From: Candidatus Limosilactobacillus merdipullorum
Lineage (GTDB): Bacteria; Bacillota; Bacilli; Lactobacillales; Lactobacillaceae
Length of the DNA stretch: 38,454 bases
NCBI GenBank assembly: GCA_019113965.1
Contig: DXGK01000064.1
Span: forward strand, 1-38,454
Direction: 5' to 3'
The first letter of the stretch is position 1, and each line of letters starts with the position of its first letter. Shown here one piece after another: positions 29,172-38,392 of the stretch. The notes beneath the pieces are model-generated. The model had not been told where the DNA came from and made no database searches. It was given only the letters and a program-made list of their open reading frames with translations. The translations under genes and the position numbers were made by a program.

Positions 29172-30161
29172 ATGAAAAGAATGTATACCTTAATTGCCAT
29201 CTTAATCGCCTTTCTCGGCGTGGCCTTTTTTCGAGAAAGTACCGGGGAGTCAACCAGCAAGCATCCGCGAGTCGGCATCTTGCAGCTGATGCACCACCCC
29301 TCACTTGACCAGATCCACCACGGTTTTATTGCCGGCCTCGCCGATGAGGGCTTTCACGAGGGAAAGAACCTGACCATCGACTACCAAAATGCCCAGGCCG
29401 ACCAAAGCACTTTGAAGACGATGGCCAATAAACTCGTCAACGAACACGACAACGCGATTTTTGCCATTACCACCCCGGCTGCCCAGTCAGTGGCGAACTC
29501 AACCAACAAGATTCCGCTGATCCTCGGGGCGGTGACTAACCCTAAGGGCGCCGGACTCGTCAAAGACAACCGTCATCCCGGCGGCAATATCACCGGGGTT
29601 TCAGACCAGGCACCGGTTGCCCAGCAGCTCGCCCTCGTCAAGGAATTTATGCCGAAAGCCAAGAGCATCGGCATCATCTACACTTCTAGCGACAGCTCAG
29701 CCTCAACCGAGCACGCTATCTTCGTCAAGGAAGCCAAGCGGCAACACGTCAACCTGAAGTCGTACACCATCGCCAACAGCAACGACCTCAACCAGGTCTC
29801 CCAAACCGCTTTAAACAACAACGACGCGCTGATCGTGCCTACTGATAATACCATCGCCGGTGCCATGCAAACCCTGGTGAAGAACGCCAACGCCGTTAAT
29901 AAGCCAATCTTCCCGGCGGTTGCCCAAATGGTCAAACAGGGTGGCGTGGCCACCTACAGCATCAACCAGTATGACCTGGGGGTTCGTGGCGGCCGGATGA
30001 CCGGTAAAATTCTGAAAGGCGAAAAGCCGGGAAACATGGCGATCGACTTCTCACGTCACGGCGAACCGGTCTTAAACGTCAAGCAGGCTCACAGGCTGGG
30101 GCTCACCATTCCCAAGCACTTTGAACACGAGGCAGAAACGAAAGGACAGGTGCTTAAATAA
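29172..30161 (+). CDS. trpX: ABC transporter substrate-binding protein, TrpX-like (ABC_sub_bind family)
   Basis: VGILQLMHHPSLDQIHHGFIAGLADEGFHEGKNLTIDYQNAQ; RBS GGAGG before ATG 29172; symbol by family similarity. Confidence 0.82.
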   Translation: MKRMYTLIAILIAFLGVAFFRESTGESTSKHPRVGILQLMHHPSLDQIHHGFIAGLADEGFHEGKNLTIDYQNAQADQSTLKTMANKLVNEHDNAIFAITTPAAQSVANSTNKIPLILGAVTNPKGAGLVKDNRHPGGNITGVSDQAPVAQQLALVKEFMPKAKSIGIIYTSSDSSASTEHAIFVKEAKRQHVNLKSYTIANSNDLNQVSQTALNNNDALIVPTDNTIAGAMQTLVKNANAVNKPIFPAVAQMVKQGGVATYSINQYDLGVRGGRMTGKILKGEKPGNMAIDFSRHGEPVLNVKQAHRLGLTIPKHFEHEAETKGQVLK

Positions 30162-31057
30162 TGAACTTAATTACTTCAGCAATCGGGCAGGGGTTACTAT
30201 GGGCCCTACTCGGTATCGGTCTTTACCTGACCTTCCGAATTCTCAACTTTGCCGATATGACGGTTGAAGGGACCTTCCCACTCGGTGCCGCCGTTGCGGT
30301 AACGGCCATCACCAACGGGGTCTCCCCACTGGGCGCCACCGTCCTCGCTTTCCTGGCCGGGATGGCTGCCGGGTTGATCACCGGCCTCCTCTGCACCAAG
30401 GCGCGAATTGATAGCCTGCTGGCCGGAATCCTGACGATGACCGCCGCTTATTCGATCAACTTACGAATCATGGGCAAGTCAAACGTCTCCCTCCTCGGGC
30501 AACGAACGTTACTGACACCATTGCGCAGCCTGCCGCAGTACTTTGACAGCGTCGCGCTTGGCATGATCGTCATTGCGGTCATCACCGCCCTCTTAATCTT
30601 CTTTTTGCAGACCGACTTTGGTCAGGCCTTTATCGCCACTGGTGACAACCCAACGATGGCCAAGTCGCTTGGTATTAAAACCGACTCAATGGTCATCATC
30701 GGTCTGATGATCTCTAACGGTCTCGTCGGTCTGTGTGGTGCCTTAATCGCCCAAAGCAACGGTTATGCCGACATCAACATGGGGATTGGGACGATCGTGA
30801 TCGCCCTGGCCTCAATCATCATTGGTGAAGTCGCTTTTGGGGACCTGACCTTGAACCAACGGTTAGTCGCCGTCACCCTCGGTAGTATCATCTACCGGCT
30901 GATCCTCTTAGCCGTCCTCCAGCTGGGCTTCAGTACCAACGACTTGAACTTGATTTCTTCAATCGTCCTGGCACTGTGCATGATGTTGCCACGGTTGAAT
31001 AATGTTCTCCACATCAAGGAACCATTTGTGAAGGGAGTGGCCAGCCATGACGAATGA
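30161..31057 (+). CDS. trpY: ABC transporter permease (TrpY-like)
   Basis: ILNFADMTVEGTFPLGAAVAV; start overlaps the stop of the preceding gene. Confidence 0.82.
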   Translation: MNLITSAIGQGLLWALLGIGLYLTFRILNFADMTVEGTFPLGAAVAVTAITNGVSPLGATVLAFLAGMAAGLITGLLCTKARIDSLLAGILTMTAAYSINLRIMGKSNVSLLGQRTLLTPLRSLPQYFDSVALGMIVIAVITALLIFFLQTDFGQAFIATGDNPTMAKSLGIKTDSMVIIGLMISNGLVGLCGALIAQSNGYADINMGIGTIVIALASIIIGEVAFGDLTLNQRLVAVTLGSIIYRLILLAVLQLGFSTNDLNLISSIVLALCMMLPRLNNVLHIKEPFVKGVASHDE

Positions 31058-31817
31058 ACAACCAATGCTAGAACTTAAAGACGTTTCAACGGTCGTCAAC
31101 GCTGGGACACCTAACGAAGCAACGATCCTCAAGAAGATTAACCTGACGATCAACGATGGTGACTTTATCTCGATTATTGGGACTAACGGGGCCGGAAAGT
31201 CGACCCTCTTCAACGTCATTTCCGGTAATTTAAAAGTCGCTAACGGCCAACTCTTCCACCAGGGAGTCGACATCACTAGCATGAGTGTCGAACAGCGGAC
31301 GACCTTCCTCAGCCGGGTCTTCCAAGATCCGAAGATGGGAACCGCCCCGCGAATGACGGTCGCCGAAAACCTCCTCTTATCCGCTAAACGGGGCGAGAAG
31401 CGTCATCTAATTCCCCGACACCTCAAGCAACGGCTGCCGGAATTTAAGAAACTCGCCGCCTCGATGAACAACGGTTTGGAAGAACGGCTAAACACCGCCA
31501 CTGGTGACCTTTCGGGTGGTCAGCGCCAGGCGCTCAGTTTCCTGATGGCCACGCTCAAGCGTCCCGACATCCTTCTGCTGGATGAACACACGGCGGCACT
31601 TGACCCGCACACGAGCCAATCGCTCCTTCACGCGACGAACCAGCGCATCACCGAAGACCATTTGACGGCGTTGATGATTACCCACCGGATGGAGGACGCC
31701 CTCACCTATGGCAACCGCCTCCTCGTCCTCAAGGATGGCCAAATCGTTGCTGACTTTGCCGGCGAAGAAAAGCAAAAACTAACGCTCGACCAACTCTACG
31801 AATTCTTTGAAGACTAA
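31047..31817 (+). CDS. trpZ: ABC transporter ATP-binding protein (TrpZ-like)
   Basis: IIGTNGAGKSTLFNVISG, LSGGQRQALSFLMATLKRPDILLLDEHTAALD. Confidence 0.85.
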   Translation: MTNEQPMLELKDVSTVVNAGTPNEATILKKINLTINDGDFISIIGTNGAGKSTLFNVISGNLKVANGQLFHQGVDITSMSVEQRTTFLSRVFQDPKMGTAPRMTVAENLLLSAKRGEKRHLIPRHLKQRLPEFKKLAASMNNGLEERLNTATGDLSGGQRQALSFLMATLKRPDILLLDEHTAALDPHTSQSLLHATNQRITEDHLTALMITHRMEDALTYGNRLLVLKDGQIVADFAGEEKQKLTLDQLYEFFED

Positions 31818-31820
31818 ATT

Positions 31821-31854
31821 AAAGGAGCTTGCGGAATTTTCGCAAGCTCCTTTT
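31821..31854. terminator. Bidirectional terminator between convergent trpZ-like and sdaAA genes
   Basis: AAAGGAGCTTGCG-N7-CGCAAGCTCCTTTT. Confidence 0.85.
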
Positions 31855-31856
31855 GC

Positions 31857-32738
31857 TTATTGGTCTTCGTGGAAAAGCATTCGCCGCAGCCGTTGACCGG
31901 TCGGCGTTCCGGCAATTCCGCCCAGACCGGTTTCCCGCAGTGAGGCCGGCATAGACCGCCCAACGCGGTTCATCGCCGCAACTACTTCGTCGACCGGAAT
32001 CTTACTGGTACAACCAGCTAGCGCCATATCAGCCGAAATCAAGGCGTTCCCGGCCCCAATGGCATTCCGTTTCACACACGGTACTTCCACTAGTCCGGCA
32101 ACCGGGTCGCAAACCAGCCCCATTAGGTTAGCCAAGGCAATTGCCAGAGCGTTGCCCGCCTGTTCGGGGGTCCCGCCCGCAATTTCAACGGCCGCCGCTG
32201 CGGCCATCCCCGAGGCACTTCCGACTTCGGCCTGGCAGCCACCACTTGCGCCGGCAATGCAGGCGTTATTGGCAATAATTAAACCGTAAGCCCCGCCAGC
32301 AAAGAGGAAGCGGACCTTCTGTTCATGGGTCAGGTGGAGACGGTGATCCAACATCATCAAAACGCCAGGCATCGTTCCCGAAGAACCGGCCGTCGGTGTC
32401 GCACAGATAATCCCCATCGCGGCGTTGACCTCGTTCGTTGCAATGGCATCGGCAACGGCACTCATCATTGCCTTCCCACTCAGTGGCTGGTGGTTTTCGG
32501 CGTAGTTTTTAATCTTGACGGCCTCGCCGCCGGTCAGCCCAGTTGGCGAATGAACGCCTTCGCCACTCTTACCGCGTTTGACCGCCTCCTCCATCACCTG
32601 GAGGTTCCGTTCCATCTTCGCCCAGATCACTTCCCGGCTGGCGCCAGAAGTGGTAATTTCCTGTTCAATCATTAATTCCGATACGGGCTTGTTAGAAGCG
32701 CTCGCCGCATCGATTAGTTCTTTAATTGACTGGTACAT
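31857..32738 (-). CDS. sdaAA: L-serine dehydratase, iron-sulfur-dependent, alpha subunit
   Basis: GIICATPTAGSSGTMPGVLMMLD, CIAGASGGCQAEVGSASGMAAAA. Confidence 0.95.
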   Translation of the reverse strand: MYQSIKELIDAASASNKPVSELMIEQEITTSGASREVIWAKMERNLQVMEEAVKRGKSGEGVHSPTGLTGGEAVKIKNYAENHQPLSGKAMMSAVADAIATNEVNAAMGIICATPTAGSSGTMPGVLMMLDHRLHLTHEQKVRFLFAGGAYGLIIANNACIAGASGGCQAEVGSASGMAAAAAVEIAGGTPEQAGNALAIALANLMGLVCDPVAGLVEVPCVKRNAIGAGNALISADMALAGCTSKIPVDEVVAAMNRVGRSMPASLRETGLGGIAGTPTGQRLRRMLFHEDQ

Positions 32739-32742
32739 CTTC

Positions 32743-33423
32743 CTAGTCCCCCGGTTGCATAAAGATCAGGTCCGGAACGACCAACTTCAGCCGTTTCATG
32801 ACCTTTGGTGTTAGCTTGTTCTTTAAGGTGAAAGCATAAATCGTTGTCCGCTTGCCCCGGGCCATTTGCTGGCTAGTGAACGGTGCCAACTTATCAATCA
32901 GCCGAATCAGGATGGTGTGCAGTTTGGTATTCTTCCGGGTGTCACGGAAAATAATCACGGGCAGTTGCCCTGGCAAGTCAAACGAGACATCGTTGAACCG
33001 GACCTGGCGGATTTCAATCGTCCCACCACCAATCGAGCAGCCGGTGACTTCAACGTTCAGGCTATGGTCGGCGTTTGACAACAGCAGCCGGGCAGTGTTG
33101 GGGTGACCAACCGGGCTCGGGATAATCTCTTCAATGAAGCCAACCTTCATCCCGCTGGTCCGGGCCATCCGGGTGGCCATCGGCACTCGCCGGTCATCAG
33201 TGGCCATCCCCATCACTCCGGCAACAATCGCGTAATCGGTCCCGTGGCCCGCGTGGGTGTGGGCAAAGGACTCGTAATAGTGAACGGTTAATTCTGCAGG
33301 CGTTCCGCCAAAGACCGCCCGGGCCATCCGACCGATTTGGACTGTCCCGGCAGTATGAGAACTGGATGGTCCGATCATAATCGGGCCAATGATGTCAAAG
33401 ACACTTTTGTAGCGTTCGTTCAT
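32743..33423 (-). CDS. sdaAB: L-serine dehydratase, iron-sulfur-dependent, beta subunit
   Basis: SVFDIIGPIMIGPSSSHTAGTVQIGRMAR, SFAHTHAGHGTD. Confidence 0.95.
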   Translation of the reverse strand: MNERYKSVFDIIGPIMIGPSSSHTAGTVQIGRMARAVFGGTPAELTVHYYESFAHTHAGHGTDYAIVAGVMGMATDDRRVPMATRMARTSGMKVGFIEEIIPSPVGHPNTARLLLSNADHSLNVEVTGCSIGGGTIEIRQVRFNDVSFDLPGQLPVIIFRDTRKNTKLHTILIRLIDKLAPFTSQQMARGKRTTIYAFTLKNKLTPKVMKRLKLVVPDLIFMQPGD

Positions 33424-33587
33424 GGTGATCTCCTTTCGCTTAGTTAATTATATGGTTTTCTCCGCTGACGACAAGCCCTCGCAAACGATTCATTTTTTGA
33501 ATAGTAATCAGTAAAAAGAAAGTATTTTACATTGGTCACTCACCCACCGATAATAATGACAGTTAATCAAACAAGGAGGAATTGCTC

Positions 33588-33995
33588 ATGGCAGAAAACG
33601 AATCAGCAGTCAAGAACGACATGTTCGGCTTTGGTGATAAGAACGTGGCCTTTGCCAAGTGCTTTATCGGCACCAGCTACCTGAATGGTCTGGTTAGCCC
33701 TGACGACAACATTGATATCGACGTTTCCAACGTCAACTTTGAACCTGGTTGCCGGAACAACTGGCACATCCACCACAACGGTTTCCAAATCATCATGTGT
33801 ACTGCCGGTAAAGGCTGGTACCAAGAAAAAGGTAAGCCAGCGCAGAAGATACACCCCGGCGACGTGGTTGCCATCCACGAAGGGGTTAAGCACTGGCACG
33901 GTGCCACCAAGGATTCCTGGTTCTCTCACATTGCGATCACCAAGGAGACTAGCGAATGGTGCAACCAGTTAGTGATGAAGAATACAACCGTTTAG
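33588..33995 (+). CDS. Cupin domain protein
   Basis: NFEPGCRNNWHIHHNGFQIIMCTAGKGWYQEKGKPAQKIHPGDVVAIHEGVKHWHGA; RBS AAGGAGG. Confidence 0.9.
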   Translation: MAENESAVKNDMFGFGDKNVAFAKCFIGTSYLNGLVSPDDNIDIDVSNVNFEPGCRNNWHIHHNGFQIIMCTAGKGWYQEKGKPAQKIHPGDVVAIHEGVKHWHGATKDSWFSHIAITKETSEWCNQLVMKNTTV

Positions 33996-34018
33996 GTGAC
34001 TAGTCAGGAGGTTTTAAG

Positions 34019-34336
34019 ATGGCTGAAAAACAAACTGCCGGTCGCGACCAACTGGGCAACTTTGCTCCCAAATTTGCCGAACTTAACGACGATGTCTTAT
34101 TCGGTCAGGTCTGGTCTCGGGAAGATAAACTGAGTCCGCGTGACCGGAGCTTTTTGACGGTCACCGCATTGATCACCAAGGGTGCTTTTGAACAGCTTCC
34201 TTACCACATGCAAACTGCCAAAAAGGACGGCATCACGAAAGAAGAAATTGCCGAAATGATTACCCAATTGGCCTTTTACGTTAGTTGGCCGAATGCTTGG
34301 TCCGCTTTCAACGTCGCCAAGAAGGTTTGGGACTAA
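34019..34336 (+). CDS. Carboxymuconolactone decarboxylase family protein
   Basis: LSPRDRSFLTVTALITKGAFEQLPYHMQTAKKDGITKEEIAEMITQLAFY. Confidence 0.9.
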   Translation: MAEKQTAGRDQLGNFAPKFAELNDDVLFGQVWSREDKLSPRDRSFLTVTALITKGAFEQLPYHMQTAKKDGITKEEIAEMITQLAFYVSWPNAWSAFNVAKKVWD

Positions 34337-34375
34337 TTACTTTTTGAAACATCAACGCTATTAACTCTGTAACAG

Positions 34376-34409
34376 AAAGGGACTGCCACTTTGTCATGGC
34401 AGTCCCTTT
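34376..34409. terminator. Bidirectional intrinsic terminator
   Basis: AAAGGGACTGCCA / TGGCAGTCCCTTT. Confidence 0.85.
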
Positions 34410-34427
34410 TTGCTGTTGGTTGACTAG

Positions 34428-35309
34428 TTAGTAGTTTCCTGGTGTGGCAATGTAGTCACCAATCCCGTCCGGGTTGCCAGACCATTTGAACTTGTCGTAC
34501 CAGATAGCGTGCTTTTCTTCATCGAGTTCGGCGATTGTTTCCATCTCATCGGCATCCAATTGGAAATCGAAAAACGTCAATATTTTCCTTCATCCGCGCA
34601 ACGTGGGTTGTCTTCGGAATGACAAAGATACCCTGCTGAAGTTCCCAACGCAGTTCAACCTGAGCAACTGTCTTGCCGTGTTTATCGGCAATCTTCTTAA
34701 TCACCGGATTATTGAGCATCTTGCCGTTGCCCAGTGGGTACCAGGCTTCGAGTTGAATTTGGTGTTCTTGGCAGAAGGCAACTGTCTCTGGTTGGTGTAT
34801 CCGGGGGTTAAATTCAATCTGGTTGACCATCGGCACAACCTTGGCGTGGTCCAGCAGGTTAGTCATGTGTTCAACGTTAAAGTTGCAAACCCCGATTGTC
34901 TTAGCCTGGCCATCCTGGTAGATGTCTTCCAGTGCCCGCCAGCTTTCGTTGTACTTGTTAAAGACCGGCCAGTGCAACAAAAGCAGGTCCACGTAGTCGG
35001 TCTGCAGGCGCTTCAGTTGTTCATTGAAAGCCGTCCGCACCTTGTCATAGTCACCCTGATCACCATTAAAGATCTTGGTGGTCAGGAAAATGTCAGACCG
35101 TTGGAGCTGGTTGTCGGCGAGTCCCTTGACCAGACCTTCGCCAACTCCCGCCTCGTTACCATATTGTTTAGCATTGTCAATCGAACGGTAACCGTTGCTT
35201 AGTGCGTCAGCCACCATTTGTTTGGCCTCATCGTTGGTCACTTCCAAACGCCCAGGCCAATTTTGGGCATCTTAACGCCGTTATTTAATGTGACTGTTTG
35301 TTCATCCAT
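34428..35309 (-). pseudogene. Aldo/keto reductase with two apparent single-base frameshifts
   Basis: N-terminal MDEQTVTLNNGVKMPKIGLGVW is out of frame with EVTNDEAKQMVADALSNGYRSIDNAKQYGNE; C-terminal DFQLDADEMETIAELDEEKHAIWYDKFKWSGNPDGIGDYIATPGNY* is out of frame with the body. Confidence 0.82.
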
Positions 35310-35456
35310 TCCAAAACACCCCTTTAAATGTAAGTATATCATTCTTCTCATCCTGATCCTTTTCTCACGACTTCAGGTTTGATGAAACCGTCTGATTTAA
35401 CACCATTCCGCAGACTTTGTTTACTTTGTGAAATAGTGATCTTACTTTACTCTTCC

Positions 35457-35535
35457 GTAAACGTTTACAAAAAATCCTTGCAAATTTAACGAAAGGTGCT
35501 AACATGAGGATTGTATTTAAGTGTAAACGTTTACA
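35457..35535 (+). promoter_or_regulatory. Two LacI/CcpA-type operators (GTAAACGTTTAC 35457-35468, TGTAAACGTTTACA 35522-35535) upstream of the MFS permease
   Basis: Perfect palindromes read directly; centres 66 bp apart. Confidence 0.75.
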
Positions 35536-35632
35536 TGAAACGTGGCTATTTTCGTTATTATTCGTCTTAGTTCAATTAGCATTTGTTCACTTTGTGAAAA
35601 CGATGGTAGTCTCTGCTCAAGGGAGTGTAATT

Positions 35633-37030
35633 ATGGATTCAAAAGATAAGGATCAACAACCCCAAACCCAGTCAAAGAAGACTGAGCGGGTCGACCTCGA
35701 CGCCGGTTTACCTGACCTGTCGAAGCGGGTTATTTTTGCGATTACCTTTGGTTTCTTAGGGATTAACATGGGGTTCTCACTGCAGAGTTCCCAAATGAGC
35801 CGGATTTTCCAGTCCATCGGTGCTAACCCGAACACCTTAGGGTTCTTCTTCATTTTCCCACCACTGATGGGAATGATCGTTCAGCCACTGATCGGGAAGT
35901 ACTCCGACCGGACCTGGAACCGGTTCGGTCGCCGGATGCCGTACTTACTGTTCGGTGCCCCGATTGCCGCATTGGTTCTGCTGATGTTGCCATTCTCTGG
36001 CTCACTGGGCTTCGGCTACGGCTCGATGGCTGCCATGGTCTTCGCTGCCTTTGCCGTCTGCTTCATGGACCTGTTCAACAATATTTGTATGCAGCCATTC
36101 CGGATGATTGTCGGTGACATGGTTAACAACAAGCAAAAGAACTTTGCTTGGTCCTGGCAACAAATCTTCTTCAACACTGGTGGTATTTTAGCTTCCCTGC
36201 TGCCGTTTATTTTCACGGCCTTTGGGATGCACAACACCGCCAAGAAGGGTGTTGTCCCGAATACTGTTATTTGGGCTTACATCGTTGCTGCCGCAGTTCT
36301 CTTCTTAACAAGTATGTGGACCGTCTTCAACGTTAAGGAATACGATCCAGAAACTTATGCTAAGTACCACGGCATTGACCCGGCCGCTAACAAGAAGTCC
36401 GTTTCATTCTGGCACTTGTTGAAGACCGCTCCAAAGGCCTTCTACGAAATCTGTTTGGTTCAATTCTTCTCCTGGGTTGGTGTTATGTACATTTGGACTT
36501 ACACTACTGGGACGTTGGCCAAGAACGTTTGGCACACGACGAACCCAACCAGTGCCGGCTTCCAAGCTGCTGGTAACTGGTATGGTGTTTTAACCGCTGT
36601 TTTGAGTATTGCCGGCATTTGCTGGGGCTTACTCTACTCGAAGTCTAAGGCGAACTCACGGAAGAAGTGGTACGCTCTGGGCTTAACCCTTGGTGGTGTT
36701 GGTCTGGTTCTCGTTTCGATGGTCCACAACCAAGCATTAACTGTTTTGGCCTTCATTCTCTTCGGGATTTCCTACTTCACCATCCACACGATTCCATTTA
36801 CCCTGCTGACGTCATCACTCAACGGTGAAAACGAAGGGGCCTACATGGGATTGTTCAACATCGGGATTTGTCTCCCACAGATTGCTGCTTCACTGCTCAG
36901 TTTCATCATCTTCCCAATGACTGGTAAGAGTCAGCCAACGATGATGCTGATTGCCGGGATCTCCATGTTAATCGGTGCTCTTTGCGTCCACCAGATTCAT
37001 GAAGGGGTCGCCGCTCACGAAGCTAAATAA
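35633..37030 (+). CDS. SLC45-type MFS sugar transporter
   Basis: TFGFLGINMGFSLQSSQMSRIFQSIGANPNTLGFFFIFPPLMGMIVQPLIGKYSDRTWNRFGRRMPYLL; RBS GGGAG before ATG 35633. Confidence 0.85.
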   Translation: MDSKDKDQQPQTQSKKTERVDLDAGLPDLSKRVIFAITFGFLGINMGFSLQSSQMSRIFQSIGANPNTLGFFFIFPPLMGMIVQPLIGKYSDRTWNRFGRRMPYLLFGAPIAALVLLMLPFSGSLGFGYGSMAAMVFAAFAVCFMDLFNNICMQPFRMIVGDMVNNKQKNFAWSWQQIFFNTGGILASLLPFIFTAFGMHNTAKKGVVPNTVIWAYIVAAAVLFLTSMWTVFNVKEYDPETYAKYHGIDPAANKKSVSFWHLLKTAPKAFYEICLVQFFSWVGVMYIWTYTTGTLAKNVWHTTNPTSAGFQAAGNWYGVLTAVLSIAGICWGLLYSKSKANSRKKWYALGLTLGGVGLVLVSMVHNQALTVLAFILFGISYFTIHTIPFTLLTSSLNGENEGAYMGLFNIGICLPQIAASLLSFIIFPMTGKSQPTMMLIAGISMLIGALCVHQIHEGVAAHEAK

Positions 37031-37048
37031 TGATCTCCAATAATTAAT

Positions 37049-37082
37049 AAGGGCTTGAACCGCCATGGTTCAGGCCCTTTTT
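37049..37082. terminator. Intrinsic terminator
   Basis: AAGGGCTTGAACC-GCCAT-GGTTCAGGCCCTT plus T run. Confidence 0.85.
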
Positions 37083-37094
37083 GTGTTGTCCTCA

Positions 37095-37955
37095 TTATTT
37101 AGCGTGGTAGTGAGCCCGCAGGTACTCTTCCATCCCCGTTTGTTCTTCACCAGTTAAGCGTCGGTAATCGTCACTAGTCTCTGCCAACAAGCCCCTGCCA
37201 CCAGCGGCGTACATCGAAGCCGATTCGGCCCCGCCATCGTCTGGATACAGCTCACCAAACTCTTTTACCGTCACCGGCTGGTAGCCGATGTGCTTGCCGG
37301 TCACTTTCGACATTAACTGGCCCAGTTCAACCATGTTGTAGTTTTTCGGCATCGAAAGGAGGTAGCTTTGGCCGTGATCACGTAGAACCGGTTGAGTAGC
37401 GAGGCTCGCAATCGCCTTCGCACTATCATCACGACTAATAAAGCTCATCGCTTGGTCGCCAACCGGATAAATTAAGTGCCCCCGTTCAATCAGTTCCGGC
37501 AAGTACGGTGGCAGTGGGTCCGCATAGAGCGAGTTGCGAACGTAGGCATATTTTAACCCGCTGCCGGCTAACCGCCGCGGAACATAGGCGTAGAACGGTG
37601 ACATTTGGAACGGATTGTTGACCTGGTCAGCAAAGAAACTGACGAAGATGAAGCTCCCGACGTAGTTCCGCTTGGCCCCGGCCAGAACGTTTTCAAACTC
37701 CTGAACCCGTCGCACCAGGTTATAGGTAATGCTTGGGATGTAAATCAGGACGTCGACGTCCGCAAAGCTGCGGTCAATTGACTCCTGGTCAAAGTAATCA
37801 AGATGGGCAACCTCAAGTTGGTCATTATCAAAAAGGTTAGCTTTCTTCATATTATGAACACCAGCCCGCAGCTGATCATCACCACTTAATTTTACCAATT
37901 GGCGAACCACCCGTCTTCCCAAGTGGCCACTCGCGCCAGTCACAAAATATCTCAT
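37095..37955 (-). CDS. NmrA-like NAD(P)-binding SDR family protein
   Basis: MRYFVTGASGHLGRRVVRQLVKL Rossmann motif. Confidence 0.9.
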   Translation of the reverse strand: MRYFVTGASGHLGRRVVRQLVKLSGDDQLRAGVHNMKKANLFDNDQLEVAHLDYFDQESIDRSFADVDVLIYIPSITYNLVRRVQEFENVLAGAKRNYVGSFIFVSFFADQVNNPFQMSPFYAYVPRRLAGSGLKYAYVRNSLYADPLPPYLPELIERGHLIYPVGDQAMSFISRDDSAKAIASLATQPVLRDHGQSYLLSMPKNYNMVELGQLMSKVTGKHIGYQPVTVKEFGELYPDDGGAESASMYAAGGRGLLAETSDDYRRLTGEEQTGMEEYLRAHYHAK

Positions 37956-38392
37956 TGCTGTTTCTCCTTCTTTTCCTGGGCGACCAAAATATCGCTAATC
38001 AAGTCATCGAGCGTGATCCGCGTTAACCGCCCTAAGGCAGCATTTTGGACTTCTTGATAATAGCTACCAAGAACCTTTTGAATATTGCCACCGACAATAC
38101 ACTGCGGATTCGTTTTTTTGTCAACGGTGAACAGTTGCTTGTCACCCTCAACCGCGTAGTAAACATCTAATAAGTTGATTTCAGCCGGTTTCCTGGCTAA
38201 GCGCGGCTTCGGTGACCCCTGGACGGTGGTAATGATACCGGCTTTCTGGAGTGCCGCCATAATCCGGCGAACCACCACCGGTGACGTCATCACGCTGGCC
38301 GCAATGTTTCCGCTGGACAATTTCGTCTCCTGGTAAATATTTAAATAGGCCAGGATATGGATCGCATCACTATAACGTGTCGAAATTTTCAA
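37952..38392 (-). CDS. Rrf2 family transcriptional regulator
   Basis: RYSDAIHILAYLNIYQETKLSSGNIAASVMTSPVVVRRIMAALQKAGII wHTH; 4-nt overlap with the downstream SDR gene. Confidence 0.9.
   Translation of the reverse strand: MKISTRYSDAIHILAYLNIYQETKLSSGNIAASVMTSPVVVRRIMAALQKAGIITTVQGSPKPRLARKPAEINLLDVYYAVEGDKQLFTVDKKTNPQCIVGGNIQKVLGSYYQEVQNAALGRLTRITLDDLISDILVAQEKKEKQQ

Noticed and set aside
34474-35202. 242-aa plus-strand ORF
   Set aside because: Antisense to the frameshifted aldo/keto reductase; no independent coding evidence.
35504-35632. In-frame 43-codon N-terminal extension of the MFS permease
   Set aside because: It spans the downstream operator and likely promoter; ATG at 35633 has a good RBS (GGGAG) and fits the transporter family N-terminus better.
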